A stretch of 64,000 nucleotides of DNA. It comes from Ampullaceana balthica. Its lineage: Eukaryota; Mollusca; Gastropoda; Lymnaeidae. Positions 37,801-47,266 of this stretch are shown in pieces. Within the stretch, counting starts at the first letter, position 1. Each line of letters starts with the position of its first letter. The stretch covers positions 394,501-458,500 of the forward strand of contig CALYLW010000426.1 in assembly GCA_944989445.1 (NCBI GenBank), written 5' to 3'. A program made the position numbers and the translations under genes. The notes below the pieces were generated by a model that did no database searches, was not told the DNA's origin, and saw nothing but the letters and a program-made list of their open reading frames with translations.

Positions 37801-39893
37801 TGCCACATACTGATTCCGTCCTTGTGACGGATTTAGTGTAAACTAATTATTTATTTTTCAAACAAGGGGGTAGAGAAGGTAATTTGTATGTATGCATAGA
37901 GGAGGGGGTCCCGAACATGTAAAGGGGGCAACATGGGGGAGGGAGAGTATGAAAATATAACTTTTTGTGCTATATATGGATGACCAAAAAACCACATTAT
38001 TTTTTTAAATTCTAAAATAACTTATTTTATGTCAATACAATGATTATAACAGTTCACAAACACTGGAAAATAATGTTTTTAGAAAAGGAAAAGGAATTAA
38101 ATGTATTTTTCAAACCTTACCATTTTAATATCATTGGCTAAAGCTTTCATTTCTAAAGCTACCAATTTATATGGGTCCAATCCAATATAGGAAGAATCCT
38201 GCTCATCTTTAACAGTTGAAAACTTTCTTATTCTTTGTGTTTCAGGTGACAAAAAACCTGGAGTAGCTGCTGATAAACCATATTTCCTTTGTCTGTTTAC
38301 AGTTGAATATTTTGAAGTGAAGTGAAGATGGCAGTTATTAAGGGGTTTAGAGTAGTTCCCACAGAGCTGCTTGCCTGAGTACGTGTGCAGCTGAAATGTC
38401 AGTAACCAGAAAACATTTATTTAATTACCTTTATTTAAATGAATGATTCAATCTTAATTGCTCAGAAACCAATGAATATTAATTATTTATTTCTAATGGT
38501 TGCCCGTCATAATTTTATAATTTTAAAATTATTATTAGGTTATATGATACAATTAAAATGATTTCATAAAATTTAGTTCATCAAATGTTGTGAAGATATA
38601 CATTTAAATTTCTGAATTTCTCTTTTTTCAATAAAAATTTATTCCATGTGTCTTTTTACTGCTTTGTCCTCTTCATTAAATCATGACAGTAATTAAATAT
38701 TTTAACTAAGCACCTGTTTATAGTTGTTAAAATTACCTTTCAAGAGACCATGACATTTTGGCTAGCACTTGTTCATCATTGTTGTTGCAATTTTAAGAGA
38801 ACCAAGTTAAAATGGGCCACTGTTAAGGAAGTGGCGTAAGCAGTTGACAAGTGAAACAGAGGAGCCTTGGACAAATGATGCTGTGTCATGTCTTACGTAA
38901 GAGAATTACAAACACAATAAAAAGCCACAGGCAGACCAGGGAACCAGAGAAAGGGAAGGAAATGTGATCTTGATGAAACACCCTTGTTTCAGTGCCTTCA
39001 ATGTAACAACACCTCCGATAGAGAGTAGCTAGGAGTACAGAAAAACAGGGAAGTTATGGCATTGCTAATAGCTTAAGATCAACTTTTTTACCCATTTTTG
39101 GTATTCGGAGACGTGCTAGTGTTAAAACAAAAATGCTCTAGAATGGAGCAGGAGTGGGAGCCAAATGTTTTGGCTCAGTATCATGGATGTATCAGTAAGA
39201 CCATCTTAGATAAGCTTTATCAGAACTTTTGGCTCAGTATCATGGATGTATCAGTAAGACCATCTTAGATAAGCTTTGTCAGAACTTTTGGCACAGTACC
39301 ATGGATGTATCAGTAAGACCATCTTAAATAAGCTTTATCAGAACTTTTCCAACAAATGATCTCCTTCAACTTATGATCCACTAACATCTATAAAGTTTCT
39401 GTTTTTCTATTATACTAACACCATACAGGTTCTGTATGGACATTTAACATTCATCTGGAATCTACACAATATTCTCAGTCATTAAACCTTTGATTAGTAA
39501 CTACACTTTCCTTTTCCCCTCTCAAACCAAGTATATAAAGATTGCCTTTGATTAGTAACTAGACTTTCCTTTTCCCCTCTCAAACCAAGTATATAAGGAT
39601 TTCCTTTGATTAGTAACTAGGCTTTCCTTTTCCCCTCTCAAACCAAGTATATAAGCATTGCCACCGCTTTTGTCCCCAGTGCATATAAAGAATACACAGA
39701 GGGCTAGTTAGTGTGCGGGAGAGAGGGCTCTAGTGTGTGTTAGAGGTGGCGGGTAGTTGTTTATATAGACAGTGAGTGTCAATACAACAGAGAGGCCTAG
39801 TTTGGGCTAGAGTAGGGCTAGTTTTGTACTAGGGGGAGTAGGGGCAAGGGCCTAAGTTTCTTTAGGAGGGCCTGTGAGGCTCTAGTTGTGGCT

Positions 39894-39959
<66 letters not shown>

Positions 39960-42900
39960 TTTAAGGGCTAGTTGTAGGGCACGGGCTTAGGGGGCTAGAG
40001 GTAGATTAGGTTTTTAGTTTTTAGTTTTTTTTAGTTTCCTTAATTACAGGGGCTAGTTTAAGTTTTTGCTACTAGTTTAAGTTTTAGTTTGTTTTTTTTA
40101 TTATTAGTTGTATAGTTTTTTTTTTTAGTTTAAGTTTTTTTATTTTTTAGTCTAGTTTTCTCTAGTGTTGACTAGTTTTTTAGTTTTTATATAGACAGTG
40201 ACAATACACAGAGGGCTAGTGTTTATATAGACAGTGACAATACACAGAGGGCTAGTGTTTATATAGACAGTGACAATACACAGAGGGACTAGTGTTTATA
40301 TAGACAGTGTCAATAGACAGAGGGCTATTGTTTATATAGACAGTGTCAATACACAGAGGGCTAGTGTTTATATAGACAGTGACAATACACAGAGGGCTAG
40401 TGTTTATATAGACAGTGTCAATAGACAGAGGGCTATTGTTTATATAGACAGTGTCAATAGACAGAGGGCTATTGTTTATATAGACAGTGTCAATACATAG
40501 AGGGCTATTGTTTATATAGACAGTGTCAATACACAGAGGGCTAGTGTTTATATAGACACTCCAGTGCATATAAAGTGACAATACACAGAGGGCTAGTGTT
40601 TATATAGACAGTGACAATAGACAGAGGGCTAGTGTTTATATAGACACTGACAATACACAGAGGGCTAGTGTTTATATAGACAGTGTCAATAGACAGAGGG
40701 CTAGTGTTTATATAGACAGTGACAATACACAGAGGGCTATTGTTTATATAGACAGTGTCAATAGACAGAGGGCTAGTGTTTATATAGACACTCACTCATT
40801 TTGCTCTTTAGGGTATTACTTAAAAGTTTTAAGAATTCAAATTGTTGATCCAGAGGATAATTTAAACAATGCAGAAATATGAGCTAATATTAGGATAATG
40901 TGCACACTTTGCCATGCGACTAATACAGTCGAACCCACTTAACTCGAGCTCGGTTAACTCGCACACCCTATTAAGTCGACGTTTTTTATTGGAACCGTCA
41001 AATTCTCTCTTTGTCTTAGCATTTTCTCGTCGTTTAATTCGATTTTTTTAAGTTGCCGAAACCTCATAACACGAGCACAAAAAAAGGTCAAATTTGCCAC
41101 TTAACGTTGGTTATCTCGATCCCCATGATCAATCGCCAGCTTTTGAAAATGTTAGCTATGATTTTTTTATAACCAAGGGAAGGGAACAATTTTCGGCCTC
41201 ACCAGGGTCTGCTGGTGACGTCACAGCCCACTTGCATTTAGCTCTCAGCGCTGTGTTGCTTCTGGTACTATGGCAATCACCAGCTTTTGAAATTCTTAGT
41301 TATTTTATAACCAACAAGGCCACGCGTAAAATTTCAGCCTTGCATGGTGTGCTGGTGACGTCACAGCCCGCTTGCTTTCAGGCCTGTGTTGCTTCTGGTA
41401 CTATGGCAATCACCAGCTTTTGTTCTTCTTATTTATTTTATAACCAACAAGGCCAAGAAAAAGTTTCAGCCTTGTGAGGTGTGCTGGTGACGTCACAGCC
41501 CACGTTCAGATACTTTTCAGAGCTGTGTCAGAGTGAAATGACTCGCGAATTTTGTGTTTGCAATGTTGGAGAATATAATAAAAGTTTGTATCGATAAACG
41601 ACGTTGGTTTTTATTTTAAATTTGTAAATATCTGCTGTTAGTTGGTGCACATATACCTTTTGTTGTTAGCAAACATGTATGTACATTTTTATAGCATGCC
41701 GATAGCTTCATCAAACAAATAACTGCAAAAAAAACCAGACAGTTTACCCACCCCCACTCTATTTCCATTGTAAGCTGAGAGGATCATATGGAATAACAAA
41801 ATGTACCGTGTGCAGACTTGTTGTCATTGGCAACCATTCATCCTTCAACCTCATTTTGACTCAATTACTACTGCTCTGTTCTCATTGTTTCATTCATAAG
41901 AAGTGGCCGTGTGCAAAAGCCATTTAACTATTGGTTAGAATTAATTAAAATGTGTCAAAGTTGAAGGTTCAAAAGTTCAAAAGGAGTTCCTAATTTATTT
42001 GTGTGCGTTTTTATAGAGAAGAGTTCGCTTTGTCATGAGTCATGATAGACAAATAACAGCAACTCCGTTGTGTAAAAAAAAACAACTTCATTTATTAACG
42101 CTAGTGATGGAACGATACCAAAATCATAGGCTGCTTACTGTAAACAAGGCTCCCCAGATTTTAAAATATATAATATAACAGACTACAGACAGTTTACCCA
42201 CCCCCACTCTCAATCTGATCAATCTCCCACACCATAGTTGTTGGTTAATAGTCCGATTAGCATCAAGTTACCGAAGGAATTCTAAGTATGCGCTGACGCA
42301 ACAAAGGGTAATATTTAAACTTAAACGGTCCTTAAAAACAAACGGTCTTAACAACCTTAGGAAAGAGTGAAGAAATAGGGTCCCGATATTCCGATACGAT
42401 TCTGATTAATCGTCCCATCACTAATTAACGCACAACACATACATAAAGAAATTTCAAGCGCATGTTAATATTTTGCCGCATATTGGTTTTCATTTAACTC
42501 GATCATCGGTTATCTCGATGCCATTTTTCATACCTCAACGCCGTCGACTTAACCGGTTTCAACTGTAACATCCAAACCACAATGAAATGGCTTGTTTAGT
42601 GCTTACTTTTATTTAATGCAATGCAGCAATGTAAATAGCAAACTCGAGGAGTTTTAAGCTTTAAGATATTCCCAACGCAAGAATATTTTTTTTTCATTAT
42701 TATTCACCTACAGTGAGTGCAAACATATACACTTCAGTTTATTTGTGAATCAAACTGGGATATGGAAAAAATCTTGCAGTAATTTATAAAACTACCTAAT
42801 TATTGTAATGAAATTTTTAAAATTACTTTATAAATTTAAATTAAAACCTTGATTAACAAATAACTTACTTAATAAGATTTATTAATAAAATCTGACAACT

Positions 42901-44187
42901 AGACATAAGAGAATATCCAATAGGGCCACTTTATTTGAAGAAAGAAGTGAATTACATAAAATGGATGGAGAATAAAAAAATTGGATTTTTAAAATTTCAA
43001 ATAGATTAATTACATTTAAGTGAAAAATAACCCAACAATTAAAATGTGTTCGCATCAAAGAATGAGTTCCGTTTGACGTACCAAAAAGAAACATATTGTG
43101 ATAAATTTTTGGGTTAGCTCCCCTTTTATTTTTATGAGATAAAGTGAGCTTCCTTTGTTTTTGTGTAATAATAGGCTGATCTAATGTTACAGAAAATAAT
43201 TAAATTATAAAAAATGTAGGGGTGGGAGAGACCCACTTTTTTATGGATAGTACTATTTCACTATATGTGTATTTACAAAGAGAGTGATACAATTAACCAG
43301 CGCATGATTTACAGTATTTTACAAATGCTTTTTTTAAAGCTTGTCTCAAAATACCACAATCACAATGGTTCTCTTGGTTAGTAGCTAAGTAACTTTTTTT
43401 TTAATGTCTCCTCTCCATTTAGTCACCACACGTGTTTACAGATTGTTTACTAAATATTTTTTTCAGGCCACCAACTTTGTCACTTGGCATAGCAACAAAG
43501 ATGGTGGTTAGATAATCCTATTTTGTGTGGGGACGTCAACTGTAACTTTACCATCAGACAATGACCATCAAATTAATGGATGATAGATTAGTTTAAGTCT
43601 CAGTCTTCAGTCTAATACACACTATGGAAAAGTTGAGGGTGGTCTAGGGACAATTTTCATTAAATCATTACAATGTCAATCGAAAAAAGAATGTGTAAAA
43701 AAGTTAAAAAGCGAAGAAAACAAAAGTAAAAGTCATAATATTTTTTTTTAAAATAATTATTTTTCTAAAAAGTAAGTAAGAAAACAATTTTATCAAGAAT
43801 CAAAAGAGAGATCAGCAATCTTTGTCTGTGGAAGAAAAAAAAGGAAAAATGAGTTGCCGTGCATTTCATCATAACAAAGTGAAGATAAAAGTGAAACCTC
43901 GAAGTTGAATTTTCTTACACAACAATTTCAAAGTGTCCAAAGTCCAAGAAGTACAACCGAAACCATGATGAACAATCACAATGATAGACAATAATAATAA
44001 AGAAAACAAGAACTACCTGTCGGAGGTTTACTGTAGTAAAGTGATACGACAAGCACGAAATTCTGTAAAGGAATTCATTTGATTCAAACGATTTAGTAAA
44101 GTTAAGAAGAAATTTAACACTGAAATGAAACCTTTCACAAAAACATGTTTGTAGCAGAATATGCGAAGTTGCTCTTGACATGGCCAT
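22865..44187 (-). CDS. PDSS1: PDSS1 copy A: polyprenyl (decaprenyl) diphosphate synthase subunit 1
   Basis: Ten exons in gene order: 44187-44017, 38390-38121, 29275-29142, 28370-28232, 28128-28017, 27807-27698, 26146-26066, 24233-24120, 23544-23464, 23005-22865. Every junction is GT/AG, phases fit and the total is 1353 nt, 450 aa plus TAG (human 415 aa). Exons 1-2 give a Ser/Arg/Lys-rich, acid-poor N-terminus fitting mitochondrial import. The trans-prenyltransferase fold follows: GKKIRP, first Asp-rich motif DDVID (215-219) with R224-R225 after it, [26 protein letters not shown], second Asp-rich motif DDLLD (342-346), [19 protein letters not shown]. The enzyme elongates isopentenyl diphosphate units into the ubiquinone side chain, in animals together with PDSS2. 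All catalytic motifs are intact, so this is taken as the functional copy. Confidence 0.94.
24120..24233 (-). CDS. PDSS1: PDSS1-A exon 8: second aspartate-rich motif
   Basis: A 38-codon exon, phase 0 at both ends, reads LVDDLLDF...[19 protein letters not shown]. The second DDxxD binds the magnesium-diphosphate together with the first. The donor is gtcagc, a slightly weak but acceptable GT site that is kept as gtcaac in copy B. Confidence 0.92.
24609..24927. mobile_element. hAT MITE in PDSS1-A intron 7
   Basis: Termini CAGGGGTCAGGAAAC and, reverse-complemented, CAGGGCTCGGGAAAC match at 13 of 15 positions. The element is flanked by tccttgag and tcctaggg (6 of 8), a degenerate 8-bp duplication. 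The interior repeats tggctct motifs. It is absent from the matching intron of copy B and so inserted after the duplication, or was lost there. Confidence 0.7.
25149..25380 (-). mobile_element. Diverged LINE 3' fragment in PDSS1-A intron 7
   Basis: On the minus strand it shows the LINE 3' end (acagacgctcc at the left on the plus strand, tcttgcatttttattagag, then a diverged C-terminal segment). The stem-loop is damaged by a deletion, making this one of the older copies of the family. Confidence 0.65.
26160..27690. other. PDSS1-A intron 6
   Basis: The intron holds a short GT run, a C run (26564-26571) and a duplicated gggtacc-rich segment at 27290-27330. I found no gene, transposon terminus or RNA in it. 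The equivalent intron of copy B is only about 440 bp, so roughly 1.1 kb was gained here or lost there. Confidence 0.5.
28232..28370 (-). CDS. PDSS1: PDSS1-A exon 4: first aspartate-rich motif
   Basis: Encodes [16 protein letters not shown] followed by [19 protein letters not shown]. DDxxD binds the allylic substrate through magnesium, and the Arg pair just downstream contacts diphosphate in this enzyme family. It enters in phase 2 and leaves in phase 0. The corresponding exon of copy B has lost the Arg pair. Confidence 0.92.
29495..32065. repeat. Satellite of 43-45-bp units, about 58 copies, in PDSS1-A intron 2
   Basis: The unit reads tatgttgtatataatcaatg followed by ttttgatcattctgtctcc. Units differ mainly in the short linker (ctacta, ctccta, ctcccta, ctccccta, ctcctgtg), giving lengths of 43, 44 or 45 bp. 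Each contains the dyad ATCAA-tgtt-TTGAT. A higher-order repeat of four units (172 bp) is visible between 30789 and about 31130. Units between 29820 and 30130 are littered with single-base losses. Long open frames over the array are a by-product of the 45-bp period. Confidence 0.96.
32066..33100. other. PDSS1-A intron 2 between satellite and LINE
   Basis: AT-rich sequence. A G-run segment near 32445 (gacgggggggg) and a gggccccagggcaaag stretch near 32590 look like transposon ends, but partner ends were not found. No gene is recognised. Confidence 0.4.
33106..35640 (-). pseudogene. Decayed APE-type non-LTR retrotransposon (RTE/Nimb-like)
   Basis: On the minus strand the order is endonuclease (35640-35143; [25 protein letters not shown] and NDRGLHL, positions typical of AP-endonuclease-like LINE nucleases), then reverse transcriptase (34609-33944; [43 protein letters not shown]), then the palm with catalytic FADDIDGL (33722-33456), and a C-terminal segment [10 protein letters not shown]...[16 protein letters not shown] (33447-33106). 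At least three frameshifts and some deletions separate these blocks, so no product is expected. It sits in intron 2 of PDSS1-A and is absent from copy B. Clade assignment is uncertain; RTE-like and Nimb-like elements share this C-terminus in my memory. Confidence 0.85.
35715..37375 (-). mobile_element. Ginger-type DNA transposon with retroviral-like integrase, decayed
   Basis: Both ends carry long inverted repeats of over 100 bp starting gttacaggcaa, each with several copies of a near-palindrome ggcattctatagaatgcc, probably transposase-binding sites. On the minus strand the interior encodes an integrase: zinc-binding HKAH...CINHSEPC (36872-36513), core VDLIDF with the first Asp and LQSDNCREF with the second (36538-36269), then [12 protein letters not shown] with the catalytic Glu near 36195. 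Cellular relatives are annotated as KRAB-A domain-containing 2-like proteins. An in-frame TGA replaces an expected Trp after TGH (about 36140), and frames are broken at the N-terminus, so the copy is dead. TIRs on a gag-less integrase argue for Ginger rather than a Gypsy fragment. Confidence 0.68.
37388..37411. repeat. Short (TC)n microsatellite
   Basis: A run of about twelve CT dinucleotides just beyond the right end of the Ginger-type element. Confidence 0.9.
39172..39348 (+). repeat. 59-bp tandem repeat, three units
   Basis: Three nearly identical units start with ggctcagtatcatggatgta at 39172 and 39231, and ggcacagtaccatggatgta at 39290. They lie in PDSS1-A intron 1 and no coding role is seen. 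Confidence 0.88.
39487..39660 (+). repeat. 58-bp tandem repeat, three units
   Basis: Units begin cctttgattagtaact at 39487, 39545 and 39603 and each contains ccttttcccctctcaaacc and aagtatataa. They differ by single substitutions. Confidence 0.88.
39661..40185 (+). repeat. Strand-asymmetric GGGCTAGT / TTTAGT low-complexity region
   Basis: Apart from the C run inside it, the plus strand is almost free of C and built from gggctag, ctagttt and tttagttt variants, with single 36-bp-repeat-like units near 39690 and 39755. It appears to be the degenerate shoulder of the minisatellite at 40186-40795. Confidence 0.6.
39896..39959. repeat. Uninterrupted run of 64 C (poly-G on the PDSS1 sense strand)
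   Basis: All 64 consecutive bases are C. In the PDSS1-A primary transcript this would be 64 G, a strong G-quadruplex former in intron 1. Such runs are very rare in animal DNA, and sequencing or assembly error in its length is likely. Confidence 0.95.
40186..40795 (+). repeat. 36-bp minisatellite, about 17 units
   Basis: The unit is tttatatagacagtgtcaat acacagagggctagtg with alternations (gtc/gac, acac/agac, tagt/tatt). A spacer ctccagtgcatataaagtg at about 40560-40579 interrupts the array. The 36-bp period keeps a frame open on both strands, which is an artefact. Confidence 0.95.
41128..41510 (+). repeat. Three diverged ~130-147-bp repeats with TGACGTCA
   Basis: Each unit runs from atcrccagcttttg through ttttataaccaa to gctggtgacgtcacagccc (units begin near 41128, 41275 and 41408). 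Each contains one TGACGTCA palindrome, the consensus for CREB/ATF factors. Whether that is functional is unknown. The unit is internal to the pogo-like element. Confidence 0.75.
42102..42423. mobile_element. hAT MITE nested in the pogo-like element
   Basis: Termini tagtgatggaacgatacc and, reverse-complemented, tagtgatgggacgatta are inverted repeats. A perfect 8-bp duplication attaacgc flanks the element (42094-42101 and 42424-42431). It has no coding capacity. Nesting shows it is younger than the pogo-like host. Confidence 0.82.
42566..44016. other. PDSS1-A intron 1, distal part
   Basis: AT-rich sequence. Short open frames have no recognisable domain. Nothing else identified. Confidence 0.4.
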
Positions 44188-44250
44188 TTTTTTTTATTTG
44201 GCTGCTTAACTCGGTTGCTTCCCTTTAAAGTTACGAATTATCTTCGGGCC
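44188..44250 (-). promoter_or_regulatory. PDSS1-A promoter-proximal block conserved with copy B
   Basis: Just upstream of the ATG, the minus strand reads aactttaaagggaagcaacc gagttaa. The sequence above copy B (63490-63530) is nearly the same with ggaagtaaccaagttaa. No TATA box is evident. Its survival between the copies marks the upstream limit of the duplication, or selection on the promoter. Confidence 0.45.
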
Positions 44251-44689
44251 AATAAATTGTTGTCCAAATCTCATCAAGTTGGCACTTGAAATAATGATTA
44301 TTATGTTTACATGTACATTTACTAGCTTTTATCTACTCACACCAATCCTAAATCAATGTTTATTGAGTCAACTTCACTAATAAATTTTTATTCTGAAAAT
44401 TCTTTCACCATAAATTTTTATTTTATATTTTTATCCCATTGTAATATCATAATATGGTAAACTACAAAAATTAGGGTATTATGAGTAAAAGTGGCTGAAC
44501 TGTTTTAGTGATCAAGAGACTGGAAACAACTGATTTGTTTAACTAAACTTTTAACAAAAATTATCGTTTAGGATTGGTGTTTAAGAAATAAAGTAGTGTA
44601 GTGCACAGATATATAATATCACACTTTTTTTGTTTTAAATCAAGCTTGCCTTTAAAATGGTGAAAAGCTGTGAGAGAGGCTGACTATAT

Positions 44690-44800
44690 ATGATATAATC
44701 TGATTTATTCTTCCACAGTATGATACTGCATTGTTTTGTACCTTCTGGAGTCTCTGCAGCTTCTTTTGAGATAGATGGGTGTTGCCTTGAATGACATTAA
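44690..44800 (-). mobile_element. Possible LINE reverse-transcriptase C-terminal fragment
   Basis: On the minus strand one frame reads LKKLQRLQKVQNNAVSY, the helix that follows the palm in Jockey/CR1-type LINEs (consensus-like K-LQ-IQN-A). Nothing else of the element is readable. Confidence 0.35.
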
Positions 44801-45364
44801 AGGAACTGCTTTAACATGTTGCTATAGATATATTTTATATTAAGCGTAAATCTGAAAGACAGACTCTTCCTATGAAGTCTACTTTAGATACAATTAAATT
44901 AATTAATCCTTATGCATTAGTGTGTCCTTTAACTAATGATGAATTCATAAAGAATATTTCATAATTCAATCCCTCCTGTCCTTCATAGTGCACAAGCACA
45001 TAAGCAAATGTGATAAAATGTATAAATACTAAACCATTTTTTACAAATTCATCTCCACCCACCAGTTGTCCTCTAATTACTTAAGTTATTACAACCTTTA
45101 AAAAAAGACTTTTTGTAAGACTTTCTTAGCTAGATATGTTTTAAGAATTGTTTTATTTTTGCTTAATTTTTTTATTACAGCATTTATAATCAAGATTCTT
45201 TTAATCATTTTATTTTGTAATTTTTATTATCAAATATGAAAAAAAATATACCGGTATATATATTAAAATCCATTAAAGAATAGTTATAAAAACAAAGTTA
45301 TTGCTCACTCTACCAGGACCCAGGCAAACATTTTTTTTAAGCTGGTCATCTACCTAACAGAAAC

Positions 45365-45778
45365 ATGGCGAACAACAGCAGCCAGTTCAAAAAAGCTACA
45401 AACATTTATTAACTCATGTCTCCGAATGATTCTCCAAATCCGCTGGCCCAACGTCATCACCAACTAGTACCTCTGGCAGCACGCTCAATAAGAACCAGTG
45501 GAAGATATAATATGCCAGCGCAGATGAAGATGGATTGGCCACACCCTCAGAAAGCCTACGTCCAGTATAACAAGACAAGCCCTTACTTGGAACCCCCAGG
45601 GCAAGAGAAAAAGAGGTAGACCCAGAATGAATTGGAGAAGGGAACTGGAGGCAGTCATCAAAAAGAGTGGGCACAGCTAGAGACAGTTGGAGAGACTGGC
45701 GCAGGACCGGGATGCCTGGAGAGCCTTTGTGTGTAGCCTATGCCCCCTAACCCTAACGACAGGCAATGATGATGATCT
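45365..45778 (+). pseudogene. 3' end of a second non-LTR retrotransposon
   Basis: Across two frames the plus strand reads FINSCLRMILQIRWP, then [30 protein letters not shown] and LAQDRDAWRAFVCSLCP. This is the C-terminal tail typical of a widespread APE-type LINE family. In-frame stops are present. It ends in a gatgatgat trinucleotide run and is truncated at the 5' side. It lies between the two PDSS1 copies. Confidence 0.8.
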
Positions 45779-45849
45779 ACCTAACCCACTACTTCCCTTA
45801 TGAGAGCCCAGACTGCATGATTCAATCCACAAAGAATAAGGACTTGACA

Positions 45850-46075
45850 CTAACATGCAAGTCTGTTGGCAAGTGATGCAGATTTCACAGGCTATGATAG
45901 TTCCATGAATTACCCAGCCACCTTTATTTCCCTAACTAGTGTTTGGTACCCATTCAGAGCTGGGTGGACTCAGGGACACCCTTGGCCCTGGGAACAAATC
46001 CCTGCCTTCACGGATATTAAAACCCCAGACCATTTGTACGCCAAATGAGCATGCATGCCACTCGACCACCATGCT
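45850..46075 (-). mobile_element. Diverged tRNA-derived SINE
   Basis: Shares the order of landmarks of the SINEs at 1229 and 5052 (on plus: gttggcaagtgatgcag, cccattcagagc, ctcagggacacccttgg, gccactcgaccacc) but with about one change in six. The B box has decayed and the LINE-type 3' tail is missing. Confidence 0.7.
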
Positions 46076-46309
46076 TGTGAGATTAATGAAATTTTTACTA
46101 AACAGATAAGTAATTATATGTATGGCAATGTCTGAGGATGCTAGATATCATACTGTTAGACCCTTATGTGAACTAAATGTATTACCACACATTTGAATCG
46201 ACCAACTGATTTTAAATTGATAGGGTTATTTAAATGTATTACAACACATTCTCTACTATATTATACTGAACAAGGTAAAAGCTTCAGTAAAATATTTGTA
46301 TTTGGACTG

Positions 46310-47266
46310 GGATATGTTCATAGACTAGTTTTATCTGCAAATGTCTTAAAACTAGAACACAATTTTTAAATAAGCATTCATACAATTAAAGATGGAACAT
46401 AAGTCATTCAAATTTCATTTTAATTTTACATTTATTTAAATTAAAATCAAGTATATAATATAGTTTCTTTATCACAAAATGGATATAAATTATAACACAA
46501 GACATTTATTAAATCTATGATCCTAAAATGCGTGCAAGAATCAAAGTTATTCATAATCTGATAAACACTGGTACTTTAATAGTAAATATTCTGTTTGCCT
46601 GATAAAGAAAATGTGTTGAACCAATCCAAAAAGTAGGCTGGATTGTTTATGTAAAATCAAATTTTAAAATGTCTATTTGTAAATAATTTTGTTACATTTT
46701 AACCATACAAATACATAAGTATCATTCTAAATTTCCAAGAATCAGCATGCATTTAAAAAAAATATTAGTATTAGTATTAATGAAAGAAAAACAACAACAT
46801 TATTTTGAGTTTTGGTTAGAAACCTGACTAATGAAATGAGTCACACATTTGTTTAAAAATCTGTAATTTGTTCAATTTGGAAAATACTCAAATTAATTTT
46901 TTTAACAAGATATCTGTTTAGTTCTTTTGAGCAAATTGTGTAAAGTGTTTTATTTTCACAATTTCTAACTGTTATGACTAAAAAATAAATTAATGATAAA
47001 TTTTTTTAAAGTTAAAAAAAACAACAATCATATAAATAAATTCTGATTTATATGTAACTCAAGTGACAATAAGCTAATTTCAATTTTGGTCTCGTTTAAT
47101 TAGAATATTAATTTAAAACTGAAAAAAGAATCTTTGTGTGTCTAGCTAGAAGGAAACACACACATTTTCTCTACTAAACATAGAGTAAGTAAATGGGTTT
47201 GAATTTCCTTACTGCAGAAAGCAGGTTTAAACAGTGAAAAGGTTGGCTCATAACTCAGCTTACATT
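46310..47266 (-). other. 3' flank of PDSS1 copy B
   Basis: Homologous to 21950-22864 downstream of copy A, which shows that the duplicated block extends at least ~0.9 kb beyond the stop codon. No other feature seen. Confidence 0.6.

Larger units (their letters stand above)
40926..42565. mobile_element. Tigger/pogo-like DNA element
   Basis: Left end cagtcgaacccacttaactc and right end, reverse-complemented, cagttgaaaccggttaagtc are imperfect terminal repeats. TA flanks both sides (40924-40925 and 42566-42567). Subterminal ttaactcga / ggttatctcgat motifs recur. No transposase is readable. It contains a triple internal repeat (41128-41510) and a nested hAT MITE (42102-42423). Confidence 0.65.

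Noticed and set aside
40252..40795. Repetitive open frames encoding a 12-residue unit
   Set aside because: Artefact of the 36-bp minisatellite. Both strands are equally open.
43915..44016. Extension of PDSS1-A exon 1 into a hydrophobic [15 protein letters not shown] tail
   Set aside because: A consensus donor follows CAG at 44017 and the equivalent position in copy B is also a donor, so the tail is intron.
45414..45674. Short open frames on both strands as host genes
   Set aside because: The third frame on the plus strand reads as a LINE C-terminus; the others are shadows of it.
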